Source: Lepiota brunneoincarnata (Eukaryota > Basidiomycota > Agaricomycetes > Agaricales > Agaricaceae). Taken from it: a DNA stretch of 64,000 nt. The notes beneath the pieces are model-generated. The model was not told the DNA's origin. It saw nothing but the letters and a program-made list of their open reading frames with translations, and ran no database searches. Below are positions 12,221-21,953 of the stretch, piece by piece. The translations under genes were made by a program, and so were the position numbers. Location of the stretch: contig JAEBUN010000062.1 in the NCBI GenBank assembly GCA_023014365.1, positions 79,979 to 143,978 of the forward strand. The letters run 5' to 3'. The first letter of the stretch is position 1. Every line of letters begins with the position of its first letter.

Positions 12221-13246
12221 TTAGTACTTGGTGTTTCCACCCCGGGCCTTAATTACTGCCTCAACACGATGAGGCATACTCTCAAAAAGGGTGTCCAAAT
12301 TTTCTTGAGATATATTACCCCATTCCTCCTGAAGAGCAGCCCACATCTCATTCCGGTTGCGAGGAAGAGGGTCATGGGCACGCACAAGACGATCCAATTG
12401 GTCCCATGCATGCTCTATAATGTTCATATCAGGGCTTGAGGGTGGCCAGTCCAAGTGGCGAATTTTTTTCTTCTTGAAAAATTCCTTGGCAACTTTACTC
12501 CTGTGTTTCGGATCGTTATCCTGCTGGAAAATCGGTGCGCTTCGACCTGTGGATCTCAGATTAAGATCCTTGAGAGTCCCTAGATAAGACTTTTCAAGGA
12601 TCTTGACATAATCCGGACCACACATGATGCCGGATATCTGATGTAACCTCCCTACCCCCCGACTAGTGATGCACCCCCAAACCATAATATTCCCCCCCCT
12701 GTGTTTGATGTTCTTCTTGGTAAATCGAGGGTCCAGGGCCTGTCTGGGCTTCATCCAAGCATATTGACAGCCATCTGACTTGAAAAGGAGGAATTTAGAT
12801 TCATCGGAGAAAATTACCTCCTTCCAGTCATCAACCATCCAATCAGAATGCTGGCGTGCCCACGCAAGTCGCTTCTTCTGATTGATTGGAGAAATGTAGG
12901 GACAGGGCCTCCTGACTCGGCATATCAATCCTTTCTCCTTTAGGGAGCATGCTACTGTTTGGCATGACACACCCGGGAAGGTGGTTTTAGCCAATTCAGT
13001 TGCATTGGATACCTCTGTTTGGGCAAGAAGCTGGGCCCCAACTCACACTTGGCGCTCATCCAGCTTTCGAGGGCGACCAGATTTGGGCCTGACATAATAT
13101 GGATCTTCAGTTTTGGAGAATCTGTCGAGTACACGGCCGACAGTAGAGTGATGGATACTGATCCTTGACCCGATCTGTCTATGGGTCATCCCAGAAGACC
13201 GGAGTTCAACAATGCGAGCAACTTTAGATGGGGAAGTATAGACCAT
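12221..13246 (-). pseudogene. Tc1-family DD34E transposase with one nonsense codon
   Basis: The likely start is ATG at 13,246 (VYTSPSKVARIV...), giving about 340 residues, the usual Tc1 length. N-terminal helix-turn-helix segments (SGMTHRQIGSRI, HSTVGRVLDRF) and the GRPRKLDE linker are followed by the catalytic triad: Asp in FSDESKF, Asp in QDNDPKH and Glu in NIIEHAW. Thirty-four residues separate the last two, so this is DD34E. The frame is broken once, by TGA at 13,043-13,045. The rest is intact, so the element decayed recently. Confidence 0.9.
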
Positions 13247-13509
13247 GGTGTAATGAGGCTGAATGATGCAAAAAACTTGAGGTTTATTCACTCTGGCTTC
13301 GCCTATATAGCTTCAAAGGTGATTGAACTTAGATGTCCAAAAGAAATGCACCATAGGTGTGGCACTAAAACATGAATTTTATTCCTAGAATACATTATAC
13401 AGCAAAGTTTCATTGCCATGATGATTCCTTGTGTCCTGGAGCACAAAACAGCATACTTTGTTTCACCTCAAGTGTTACATGAAATAGATAAGCGAGATCA
13501 AGAGATCAG

Positions 13510-13544
13510 GTCACATGATGGTGCAATACTTTTGGACGCCACTG
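13510..13544 (-). repeat. Right terminal inverted repeat of the Tc1 element
   Basis: It is the complement of the left tip, followed by TA. The matching inner copies lie at 12,133-12,159 and 13,332-13,354. Confidence 0.9.
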
Positions 13545-13546
13545 TA

Positions 13547-14095
13547 TCATGAAGAGCCGTTCAAGCATCCAGAGATAATTTCTCAATGTCTGTGGTTTTG
13601 ATGCATCCCATCTGGGAGCATTATTGCTAAAGGGAATTGGCATATGCTCGTGTCCCATTTTACTAGCTGTAGTCGTCGTAAATGGCATAGTTTGGTTTGT
13701 CTGTACAGTCGGAGTTAACTGTGATATCTGTGGTACCGTAGAGGCACCAGGAGGGTTCGTATGAAACGAGTTTTGGTTTGTAAACGCTAAGCTTAGTGTA
13801 GGAACAGTCTGACCATCCTGGCTTTTGGTGTGCAGAATATGCGCTATGTTGCGAGCTGAGGCTGGAAGCCTTATAGTAATTCTGGGAGCAGTAGAGGTTG
13901 GCGGTGCAACTTCTCTCAATACTGCAACTGCTGAACCACTCGCTGTGTTTGCAGCTAAAGAGTTAATGGGATCTTTTCGCTTTCGAGAGGTACTAGCGGC
14001 AATGAGGCCTTCAGAACCTTCTGGACGATTGGAATTCCGAGAAGTTCTCTGTTTTGGGGGGTCAACCTTCCTGAGACTGTTCTTGAAGGATATTT
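13547..14095 (-). pseudogene. N-terminal gag of element 1, upstream of the Tc1 insertion
   Basis: A Ser/Thr/Pro-rich N-terminal region leads into the capsid-like motif LRNYLWMLERLF, which ends at the Tc1 junction (13,546). The matching continuation begins at 11,941. The frame beyond about 14,095 overlaps element 2 sequence on the other strand, so the true start is missing. Confidence 0.65.
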
Positions 14096-14098
14096 TGG

Positions 14099-15157
14099 GT
14101 GACTTTAGCCAACACTTCCAAATTTGCATCAGGAGCTGTCCTGTATCAACACGACATTAATGGAATACAGAAACCCGTATCATTCTATTCAAAGACATTC
14201 GGACCAGTGGAACGTAATTATGATATCTACGACAGGGAACTCCTTGCAATTATCCAAGCCCTCAAAGAATGGTGCCACTATCTCCTTGGCAGTCCCCATA
14301 CTGTCCGCATCAGGACAGACCACCAAAACCTCACATACTGGTGTAAACCCCAGAAAATCAACTGCCAACAAGCACAATGGGTCCAGACCCTCACCGACTA
14401 CAACTTCAAATTAGAACATGTCCCAGGATCAAAGATTCCTGCACCAGACGCTCTATCAAGACGTCCAGACTACATCCCTGATGAGGATAACGATAACGAA
14501 GATGTCACCATGCTTCCAAACAACCTCTTTGTCGCTGCTGCCAACATAGAAGATCAAGACTTAGTCACAGTACTCCCAGAACACCTCTTTATTGCCACTG
14601 TTGATATGGAACTCCAAGAAAGAATCATGGAATCACCCAAATATGATGCTAGAACCACTGAAGCATTCAAACTCCTAAAAGAAGCCCACCCTAACACCAC
14701 CGATAAAGACTTCAGAACAGTTCCAAATGGTCCACTTCTCACGTTCCAAGAACATGTCATCATTCCAGAGGACCTCCAACTCAGATGCAATATTATCACA
14801 ACACACCATGACCACCCTACATGTGGCCACCCCAGAGAACAGGAAACATACCGCCTCGCCAAGAAAGAAATATATTGGCCAGGAATGTCAACGTTCATAA
14901 AGAACTATGTCAAAGGCTGTCCTGAGTGTCAACAGCACAAGATTATATGCAGACTGGATCGCGCACCAACTCAACCGATCCCCCCACCATCCTCTAAGCA
15001 CCCATTTGCCCAGATCTCATGGGACCTTATCACCAGTCTACCACCTAGCACCAGCCATAATGCAATATTGTCTGTGGTGGACCACAGCCTTATGAAGGGG
15101 GTAATTTTCATCCCTACCTCAGACCAATCAAACACCGACAACATCGGACGACTATAA
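14099..15157 (+). pseudogene. RNase H and N-terminal integrase of element 2
   Basis: RNase H motifs SKFASGAVLY, YDRELLAI and RTDHQNLTYW are clear, but the first catalytic Asp position reads Asn (ANTSK). G-to-A changes at two CpG sites would explain that. The integrase zinc finger (HHDHPTCGH ... CPECQQHK) and the first core Asp (SWDLITSLPP) follow. The frame is lost near 15,130 by an indel, and in the continuing frame two TGA codons (about 15,210 and 15,238) stand where Arg is expected. Confidence 0.85.
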
Positions 15158-15309
15158 TAGAGAAAGTCTTCACTAGGTTTGGATTACCTGACAAAATTAT
15201 ATCAGGTTGAGACCCCAGATTTGCTGCCAACTCCCTCTGAGAGCTAGCCAAATGCTTAAACATTCAACAAGCATTCTCAACCACATACCACCCACAGACA
15301 GATGGTTCC

Positions 15310-16119
15310 ATGGAACGATATAACCAAGAAATCGAGACCTACCTTGCCATATACTGCACCAGGAACCCCCTTGACTGGTCAGAAACCCTCCCCATCACCG
15401 AGTTTGCACACAACTCCAAAATACATGCCTCAAGACAGAAATTCCCATTTGAACTAATCATGGGATACAACCCTCCGCCAATACCCATGGTAATGGAAAC
15501 ATCAAACTTTCCATCAGTAGATGAACGCATCAGACTCCTTGATGACACCAGAAAAGAAGCACACACAGCACATCAACTCTCCACCAATATTATGAAACAA
15601 AGAACCAGAAGAACCATCAAACCCCTTGAAACACATCAGAAAGTATGGCTAGAAGCCAAGAACCTCAAACTCCCCTTCATCTCCAACAAAATATCCCCAA
15701 AAAGACTAGGACCTTTCCTTATCTCAGAAGTCCTATCGCCACTCACATACAAACTAAAACTTCCGATCAAATGGAAGATACATCTGGTATTCCACAGAAA
15801 CCTCCTAACTCCATATACCAAAACAGAAGCATACAGATCTTACCTGACTCCACCACCACCAGACATCATCAATGAAGAAGAGGAATATGAAATAGAAGCC
15901 ATTCTAAATCACCGCCGATATCACAGAAAACTTCAATATTATGTCAAATGGAAAGGATACTCCCACATGGAGAACAAATGGATCACCGATGAAACACTCC
16001 ACACAAATGCCGAAGAATACTTAACTGAGTATAAAGAAGCTCATGGAATTCTCCAGAAAGAACAGGAACCCACCAAAACCTACCAAAGACAACTCCACTC
16101 CCACACCAAATGTACTTAA
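15310..16119 (+). pseudogene. C-terminal integrase with chromodomain, element 2
   Basis: The catalytic Glu is in HPQTDGSMERYNQEIE. Then come the integrase tail and a chromodomain (YEIEAILNHRR ... YYVKWKGYSHMENKWI). Chromodomains of chromoviral integrases direct insertion to histone-marked chromatin. This segment is open for 269 codons to TAA at 16,117, but its upstream half is broken. Confidence 0.85.
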
Positions 16120-17490
16120 GGATGCCCATGAACCTTGATCTTGCCCGCCCCCAAACCACTCCCCCTTTCTCAACAACACCCTCACCAACCTCCTCATCAT
16201 CCTCTATCATCATCGTCAACAATGCAAGCATCAAACATACTACACTTCAAACAACTCCCGTTCCAGCCCTGTCTCCCTACACCCCCTCTCACACCTTTGC
16301 TGCCGCATATGCCTCTCTCAGAGATGAGACCCCTGACCCCAACGACACCCCAGAACCAACAGCTGCCCCAGCTGCCTCCCTTAGATACCATATAGCTGGA
16401 GTACGATCATATGGACCAGATCACCCTTCTGACAGAGATCTGTGTGAGGCTGCCACCGATGGAGCCTTTATGACTAAATTGGAACATACTTCAATTTCAG
16501 AATACAACTGACAACTCTGGTACGGCTATACCCACCACGTACAACAGACTAAGGCTCTCGCTACTGTGTACAATACGCAACGTGCCTGGGCAGAGTCACT
16601 TGAGTGACTTCTCCGCTCAAGATCAAGCCTCATGTCCGAGGTGTCAAAGAACCTACCCAAACAAAATGAGGTACATACCTTGCAGCCCCCCACCACAACC
16701 ATCCCCACCACTACCACGACAACCACTGCTGCAATCATCACCACTGTCCCCAACAAGGGAACAAAGCCCACCAGTATCAGAAATCCCTTCAGACTTCTCA
16801 CCCCCACCAAGAACACCACCCACACTGTTGCCAATAACAACATCCTGGTTTGGAACTCCCCCAGTCCCATTCACAAGCGAGCCAACCCCCAAACCACCAA
16901 CAGATCAGTCTGCATCCAATGCAGACATACGGGACACTGGGCCATGGACTGCCCCCAATTCGCATGCCTCAGATGCAAATAATATGCCCCAGGGCATTAC
17001 TCCTACAACTGCATCAAATATCGATGCCCCCATTGCGCAGTCTTCCAACCTCACCATAAATGGACCAAATGTCCAAATCAAAAGACTCAACATGTACCTT
17101 ACTCCAGAAATCCTGCAACCCATTCCTTGACTACTCCCACAACTCACCATTGATACATCAACCTCACAAATGACAATTATTATGAGGAATGCTATGACAA
17201 CATGGCCAAATCAAACATTACAGGAGAACCATGCGGTTCCTTCTGAAGATAATCCAACTACCCCACCAGAAGAAAGGATAGAAAGTCCCCATTTCAGATG
17301 CCTCTTATATGACATCTTCTATCCAGGACAACCTCCATCCCCAGAAATAGCTGCTGTACTCAATCTCCACAGAACTCCCACTCCCACTTTCTCTCCTGTC
17401 ATTCCCCCCAGACCAGACTCCACCAACCAACCCCAAATCGATTACTACAAACCAAACTACTTAGCTGAATACCCAGAAGAAGGAAACTAA
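16110..17490 (+). pseudogene. Post-pol ORF with zinc knuckles, element 2
   Basis: A Pro/Thr/Ser-rich protein begins as pol ends. It holds a good CX2CX4HX4C knuckle (CIQCRHTGHWAMDC, about 16,910) and two further Cys/His motifs (CLRCK...GHYSYNC, CPHC...HHKWTKC). A gag-like nucleic-acid-binding protein placed after integrase is unusual. Stops (for example TAA about 16,980) and frame changes show that it is broken. Its role is unknown. Confidence 0.6.
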
Positions 17491-17528
17491 CAAGTTGTAA
17501 TGGAAAACAACTCTAGAAACGGACCTAA

Positions 17529-17911
17529 TGTTATCAGAAGTCTTATCAGAAGGACAGTTATTTTTAGCTACATTCCCATGTCACTATGAAACCATCAGTA
17601 GTGTACATCAGAAGGACTATTCTTACCATATGCCTCATGTTTCTTATCTATGACTCATAGTTACCTTGGTCCGGACTATTATAGTAGGAGTACAGCCACA
17701 CTTAGGAGTATATAAGGATATAGTACAATACCTTGTATCCTTATCTGAGTGTTATAAAGTTCTTGCCTCCTATACCTCTTTGCCATAACCAGCTGGACTT
17801 ATAGTGCTCTGTCATCTCCAAGTCACACTTAGTAGGACAGAACCAAGTCTGTATAGACATCCTGTGTCAAACCCTGTGCTACTCAAGAGTGAACCCCTAA
17901 CCCAGGTAACA
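17529..17911 (+). repeat. LTR of the element 2/4 family
   Basis: It begins TGTTATCAGAAG and ends GGTAACA, 383 bp, with a TATA box (TATATAAG) at 17,709-17,716. Homologous copies in the opposite orientation lie at 28,488-28,872 and 31,144-31,529. Flanks CCTAA and CATAG do not match, so this is not a clean insertion. Confidence 0.9.
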
Positions 17912-18234
17912 CATAGGGCATGTTGTTTGGATGGTTTGGCCCACAGTTGGGTTGGTATTGGTTCCTTTGAGGGAATGTGTTTCTGGGCATGCCATATAGG
18001 GCATTGATTCTGCAGAAGTTGTCATCAAGTTTGTTGGCTCGGGTATACCAAGTGGCGATGGTTGTCGGAGGGTTCTTTGATTTGTCAATCTTCATTGCAA
18101 TATGGTGATCAATTGCTTTATGATATAGATCAATCAATGTACGATCTTCATTAAGTCCAGATTGTCAGATGAGTTCCTTGAATTGAGTGTTGAACTCAGT
18201 CATTGGTTTGCCTGCTTGGTGCAGTGAAATGCGT
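17912..18234 (-). pseudogene. Gag fragment of element 4 (middle part)
   Basis: The capsid-like segment reads MTEFNTQFKELI, TGA, then QSGLNEDRTLIDLYHKAID...TIATWYTRANKLD on the minus strand. The TGA (18,165-18,167) stands at an expected Arg. It is cut at 17,911 by an LTR in the opposite orientation and at 18,235 by element 3. The N-terminal part of the same gag is at 28,011-28,116. Confidence 0.75.
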
Positions 18235-18389
18235 TGACATTCCAGGTATAATTACACTTAGAATTACGGTCAGAATTCGATCTGAACGGTCTCTGCGATG
18301 AGAGTTGATGATTAAAAGTGTAACTACTGTGACCATTACTACTGGTCACACTATGTAGGATAGACGAGAATATGTAGCTACCGGTTACA
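18235..18389 (-). repeat. 3' LTR of element 3
   Basis: 155 bp, TGACATTCC...GGTTACA on the plus strand. It pairs with 27,856-28,010. Confidence 0.93.
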
Positions 18390-18402
18390 TTACCTCCTCC
18401 TG
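18390..18402 (-). other. Polypurine tract of element 3
   Basis: The minus strand reads AGGAGGAGGTAA directly before the 3' LTR, the usual place for the plus-strand primer. Confidence 0.75.
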
Positions 18403-18505
18403 AGACTGCGTAGTCAGTCTAAAATGTAAGATGATAGAAAAAGGAGGGTGTAGAATGATATAGAGCGTGGTAAATGAGATGGAGCCTCAGAAATGGAGTA
18501 TTTAT

Positions 18506-20107
18506 TTAAACAGTGGTGAATTCATCCTCCATCATGAATTGGAAGTCGGTGGGTTCGTCTCCCCAGAGTAGGGGTGGATCAGCAAGTGCAGGTACGTTGG
18601 TGGGTGGTGCCGAATGTGGGGTGATTGGTGCAGTTGAGTCTTCGGGTGTAGGCAGTTCGGTGTTGAGATATTTTCGCGATGGTAAGTGATGAAAGATAGC
18701 CGGCTTGCCTAATTGAGCCCATCCAGCTGCATTACGGGGATCATTTTCCAACACCTGGGATAGCCCCTCGAAGGAGTCGAGGATGCGATTGATGTCCTGC
18801 TGTGTAGGTGTTCTCCAACCAGCCAATTCGGTGATTAGGGGTGGAGTGCTGTATTCCATTAAACAGGTGATGCACTTGTCATCTATGCATGTTAGGAAGT
18901 TGGGGTCGAGTACCTCGGTCTGATACATGAAGTCAAGGCAGTGGATGCCATAGGTGTAGGCGTGGTCAATCCAGGAGGGCGGAATGCGGTTGTGAATGAG
19001 TGCCTCGATTACCACGTCAATCGTGATGTAATTGACCCCATCACGGTCAATAACGGCGGGTCGGATGCAGAAATTGGGGCTGGTCTGTGGGTTAAATTGT
19101 TCTGGGAGTGTTTGAATGGCTTTGTAATATCGGTGGGGGAGTGCAGTGAGGAGGGCAAAGTATCGCATGAATTTGATTTTTGCAGGCTTCGAGTCGGAGG
19201 TGCAAAGGAGTCTTCCTAGACTGTAGCCAAAAACGGAGCACCTGTCTACTCGGAGTGCATGATCGATTACGATGCCGTGGGTGTGGTTGAGTGTTGCGGG
19301 GTGGCTTTGGCAGAGTAAGTATTCTGCGTGGGTGTCCAGCTTCATGAGGTTGTAGATACTCGGTGCTGGTATTCCTGTAAACCCAGAGATTGATCGTGCT
19401 GTCGATATTATGGGGCAAGGAGTTTGCGAGGGGAAGAGTGTCGTGTGAGGTACTGGTGGTGAGTCTGCATCAGGGCTGAAGTCTGACTTGGTCATGAGCC
19501 AGGTCATGGTTTTATCACGGACATGTTCTGTGCTCCTGGCAGCTACTGCAAATAGTTCAAATAATAATAGGTAGGCTTCAGTGCGTGTAGATCCTTGTAT
19601 AGAGGGGTCGTGCATGGCTGTGATGAGGGCCTGTCCCTCAGATGGTGTAAGTGGTAGGCCTCGTTTGGCAATAGAGTAGATAGGGTGCTCATCAGGGATC
19701 ATGAATGCTTTGTTCTGAGTGGTCTCGAACTTGGCCACGGTGAGTGCCGTGTTTCCCATAAATACTGTGTTGGTGAATGGTGAATAGTATGAGTAGAATG
19801 AGAGCATGCCTTGCAGGTAGTTATTTCGCTCCTCATTTCCGTCTATTGTTGTTGTTCCCCAGAATCTAGGGTTTGTACCGGGTGAGGTTAAGTCGTCCAG
19901 GTCATGGTTAATTGGTTGGATGTTGGTATCCTCGTTATTGTTATCGATTGTGTCTCTAGTGGGAGTGACATAGGCTGGTCGTCCATAGTGGATGTTTCTC
20001 GAGTGTGGTGGTATAATGTCTCGTGTTCGAGTATTGGTGTGTCTTGTGACATGTGATTCGTCGCATGTACGTCTCATCACGTTTGGTAGGACATGTGATG
20101 TTCGCAT
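18506..20107 (-). CDS. Intact 533-residue post-pol ORF of element 3, unknown function
   Basis: An uninterrupted ORF (ATG 20,107 to stop 18,506) lies between the integrase end (about 20,393) and the 3' LTR, on the strand of gag-pol. The N-terminus is Arg/Thr-rich with many CGA codons still present. The middle has mixed helical composition with scattered Cys and His (FLTCIDDKCITCLMEY). The C-terminus is acidic (DEPTDFQFMMEDEF). I see no signal peptide, membrane segment, zinc knuckle or enzyme motif and do not recognise the family. It is the only long frame of this element free of stops, which suggests selection or chance survival. It could be an accessory protein of the retroelement or a captured host gene. 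Confidence 0.7.
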   Translation of the reverse strand: MRTSHVLPNVMRRTCDESHVTRHTNTRTRDIIPPHSRNIHYGRPAYVTPTRDTIDNNNEDTNIQPINHDLDDLTSPGTNPRFWGTTTIDGNEERNNYLQGMLSFYSYYSPFTNTVFMGNTALTVAKFETTQNKAFMIPDEHPIYSIAKRGLPLTPSEGQALITAMHDPSIQGSTRTEAYLLLFELFAVAARSTEHVRDKTMTWLMTKSDFSPDADSPPVPHTTLFPSQTPCPIISTARSISGFTGIPAPSIYNLMKLDTHAEYLLCQSHPATLNHTHGIVIDHALRVDRCSVFGYSLGRLLCTSDSKPAKIKFMRYFALLTALPHRYYKAIQTLPEQFNPQTSPNFCIRPAVIDRDGVNYITIDVVIEALIHNRIPPSWIDHAYTYGIHCLDFMYQTEVLDPNFLTCIDDKCITCLMEYSTPPLITELAGWRTPTQQDINRILDSFEGLSQVLENDPRNAAGWAQLGKPAIFHHLPSRKYLNTELPTPEDSTAPITPHSAPPTNVPALADPPLLWGDEPTDFQFMMEDEFTTV

Positions 20108-20392
20108 CCTAACGATCTGTTGATCGATTTGGTTTGGGTATGTCCCTGTGTTTCATTCGTTGTTCCTACTGCCATGTGCAGTTCCCCCCCTCTCCAGCTG
20201 AAGCTCTCAAGGCGTATGGGTTTGTTCACTCTGTCCTCTTGTCCTTCCGTAGCCACGCAAAATAGGGGTAGGCATCTTGGACTGTATATGTAGGTTTTTT
20301 TTTTTTTGGGGTTGGGTGAGGGCAGGTGTGGATGTAGCTGAGTAAATCAGTTTTGCTGTCAGTGGCTTTTATATTTTCTTGCTTGTAATTCA
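20108..20392. other. Spacer between pol and the post-pol ORF of element 3
   Basis: No frame is seen. A T tract at about 20,294-20,306 and CT-rich sequence may serve as leader for the post-pol ORF; on the minus strand it reads as A-rich. Confidence 0.4.
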
Positions 20393-21953
20393 TTATTTCC
20401 TTGCAGGGTATTGTGTTTTGCGGGTTCCTGATGTTTTTTGTGGTGTCATGGGTAAGTTTTTTCGTGATCTGGTTGTTAATTCACTAATCTTTTGGGCGCC
20501 ATGTAATTCAAGGTATCGATCAAGGGCCATGAGGTCCTTGCAGTGTTCTAGTGGCTCCCAGGTTGTGTCTCCTAGGCTCCATCGCACTTCAAATTCTATT
20601 TTGTTGCCGTTAAGTTTTCAGTGACCAATAATTTCATCAACAAACCATTCTTGGTTGCTGTCAGCACCAAAGTCATATGGCTCTGGCTTTTTTCTGTCAG
20701 GGAATAGGTCGTCATCAGATGGGTGGTATGGTCGCAGCAAGCTTGCATGGAATGTTGGGTGTATGCGACGATTCTGGAGTGCGGGGGGCAGCTCTAGGGT
20801 ATAGGTGGATGTATTAGGGTGCGTATATTTGATCCGATAGGGTCCAATGAATTTTGGACATAATTTACGTGCTCTATTTTTTGGTAGGTTCAGGTTTGTT
20901 ACTGAGAGGAATACCAGGTCATTTTGTTGGTAGTCAGGTTCGTTAATTCGCTGTGTATTTGCATATTTGGCTTGTTTTACGCGTGCCTCAATTATAGAGT
21001 CATGAGCTTCTGCTAGGTTTTGTAACGCTTGTTCGGCAAATTGTTTAATACCCTTAGGTGCATGGTTGCCGCTACGGATTTCCCGTAGTATGGATGGCAT
21101 GTATCCATTATTCAGCTCAAAAGGTGCATATCCTGTTGTTTCTGATATGCTTGCATTAATTGCGAATTCGACCATGGGTAGTTTATCGACCCAATTCTTT
21201 TGGTCATGGCTAATGACTGCTCGGAAGATTTGGCCGACATTTCGGTTAGTGTGTTCAGTCTGACCATCTGTTTGAGGATGGAATGATGTGGACATTAATA
21301 GTTTTGTCCCTAAGATTCGATGTGTTTCGCGCCACCATTTAGACGTAAATTTTGTATCTCGGTCACTCACGATTGAGCTGGGTAGTCCATGCAGTCGTAC
21401 AATTTCTCGGATATATATCCAAGATAGTTCATTTGCTGTTGAGGTTGTATTGACTGGTATGAGGTGAGTCATATTCGTCATCCTACAGATAATTACCCAT
21501 AAATAATTGAATCCATGGGCTTCAGGAAATGGTCCAATGAAGTCCATTCCAATTGAGTCCCACGGTTTCGTGGGTATTGGTAGTGAGTGTAGTTTTCCCA
21601 TAGGTTTTTTGTTATTCAGTTTCAATACCTGACATTTTTCACAAGTTTGACAGAATTCATGAATGTCTTTGGCCATACGTGGCCACCAGTACCATCTTCT
21701 TACTTGGTCGCTGGTCTTGTGTTCACTAAAGTGTCCTACCATTTCGTGGGCACTTGTACATAAGTATGTCTGTTATTAATTTTTGGTTATCAGGGATGCA
21801 TAATGCCAAGTCTCTGCGTGTATTTGGTTTGTATACAAGGTTATTTCCGATTGTGAATGAATTTCGGTGGCTTTCGGGCTCATGGAGTATATTATCTAGG
21901 AATTTGTCATTCTGGTATGCAGCTTTAATGGTGGTCAGGAAGGTATCTTCCAT
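20393..21953 (-). pseudogene. Integrase with C-terminal chromodomain, element 3
   Basis: The zinc finger (HEMVGHFSEHK ... CQTCEKCQ), the core Asp in GMDFIGPFPEAHG, Asp in VSDRDTKF and Glu in QTDGQTEHTNR are present. Next come the tail (RKLCPKFIGPYRI) and a chromodomain (FEVRWSLGDTTWEPLEHC) interrupted by TGA at 20,618-20,620. A frameshift lies at about 21,780. The end is TAA at 20,393. Confidence 0.88.

Larger units (their letters stand above)
11944..13544 (-). mobile_element. Tc1/mariner transposon (1,601 bp) inserted in gag of element 1
   Basis: Both ends begin CAGTGGCGTCCAAAAGTAT (inverted) and are flanked by TA (11,942-11,943 and 13,545-13,546), the Tc1 target duplication. Removing the element rejoins the gag frame. 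The terminal repeats are about 35 bp with a few mismatches. Each end also holds an internal, oppositely facing copy of the tip motif about 215 bp inside. The transposase is on the minus strand. Confidence 0.93.
5715..14095 (-). mobile_element. Ty3/gypsy-type retrotransposon relic (element 1), 5' end lost
   Basis: On the minus strand the order is gag (from 14,095), protease, reverse transcriptase, RNase H and integrase, ending at TAG 5715. Gag is split by a Tc1 element at 11,944-13,544. Joining across that insertion keeps the reading frame. I count nine in-frame TGA codons, two indel frameshifts (about 10,576 and 6,850) and one possible programmed -1 shift (9,486-9,492). No LTR pair is visible. 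The 5' end stops abruptly at about 14,095 against element 2, which lies in the opposite orientation. The sequence holds 12 copies of TAAGCTTA. Confidence 0.85.
14096..17911 (+). mobile_element. Chromodomain Ty3/gypsy retrotransposon, 3' half (element 2)
   Basis: The element starts abruptly inside RNase H at about 14,096 and continues through integrase, chromodomain, a second ORF with zinc knuckles and a 383-bp LTR. Gag, protease and RT are missing. The junction at 14,096 is with the gag of element 1, in opposite orientation. The LTR ties it to element 4 (28,488-28,872) and to the solo LTR at 31,144-31,529. Confidence 0.85.
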
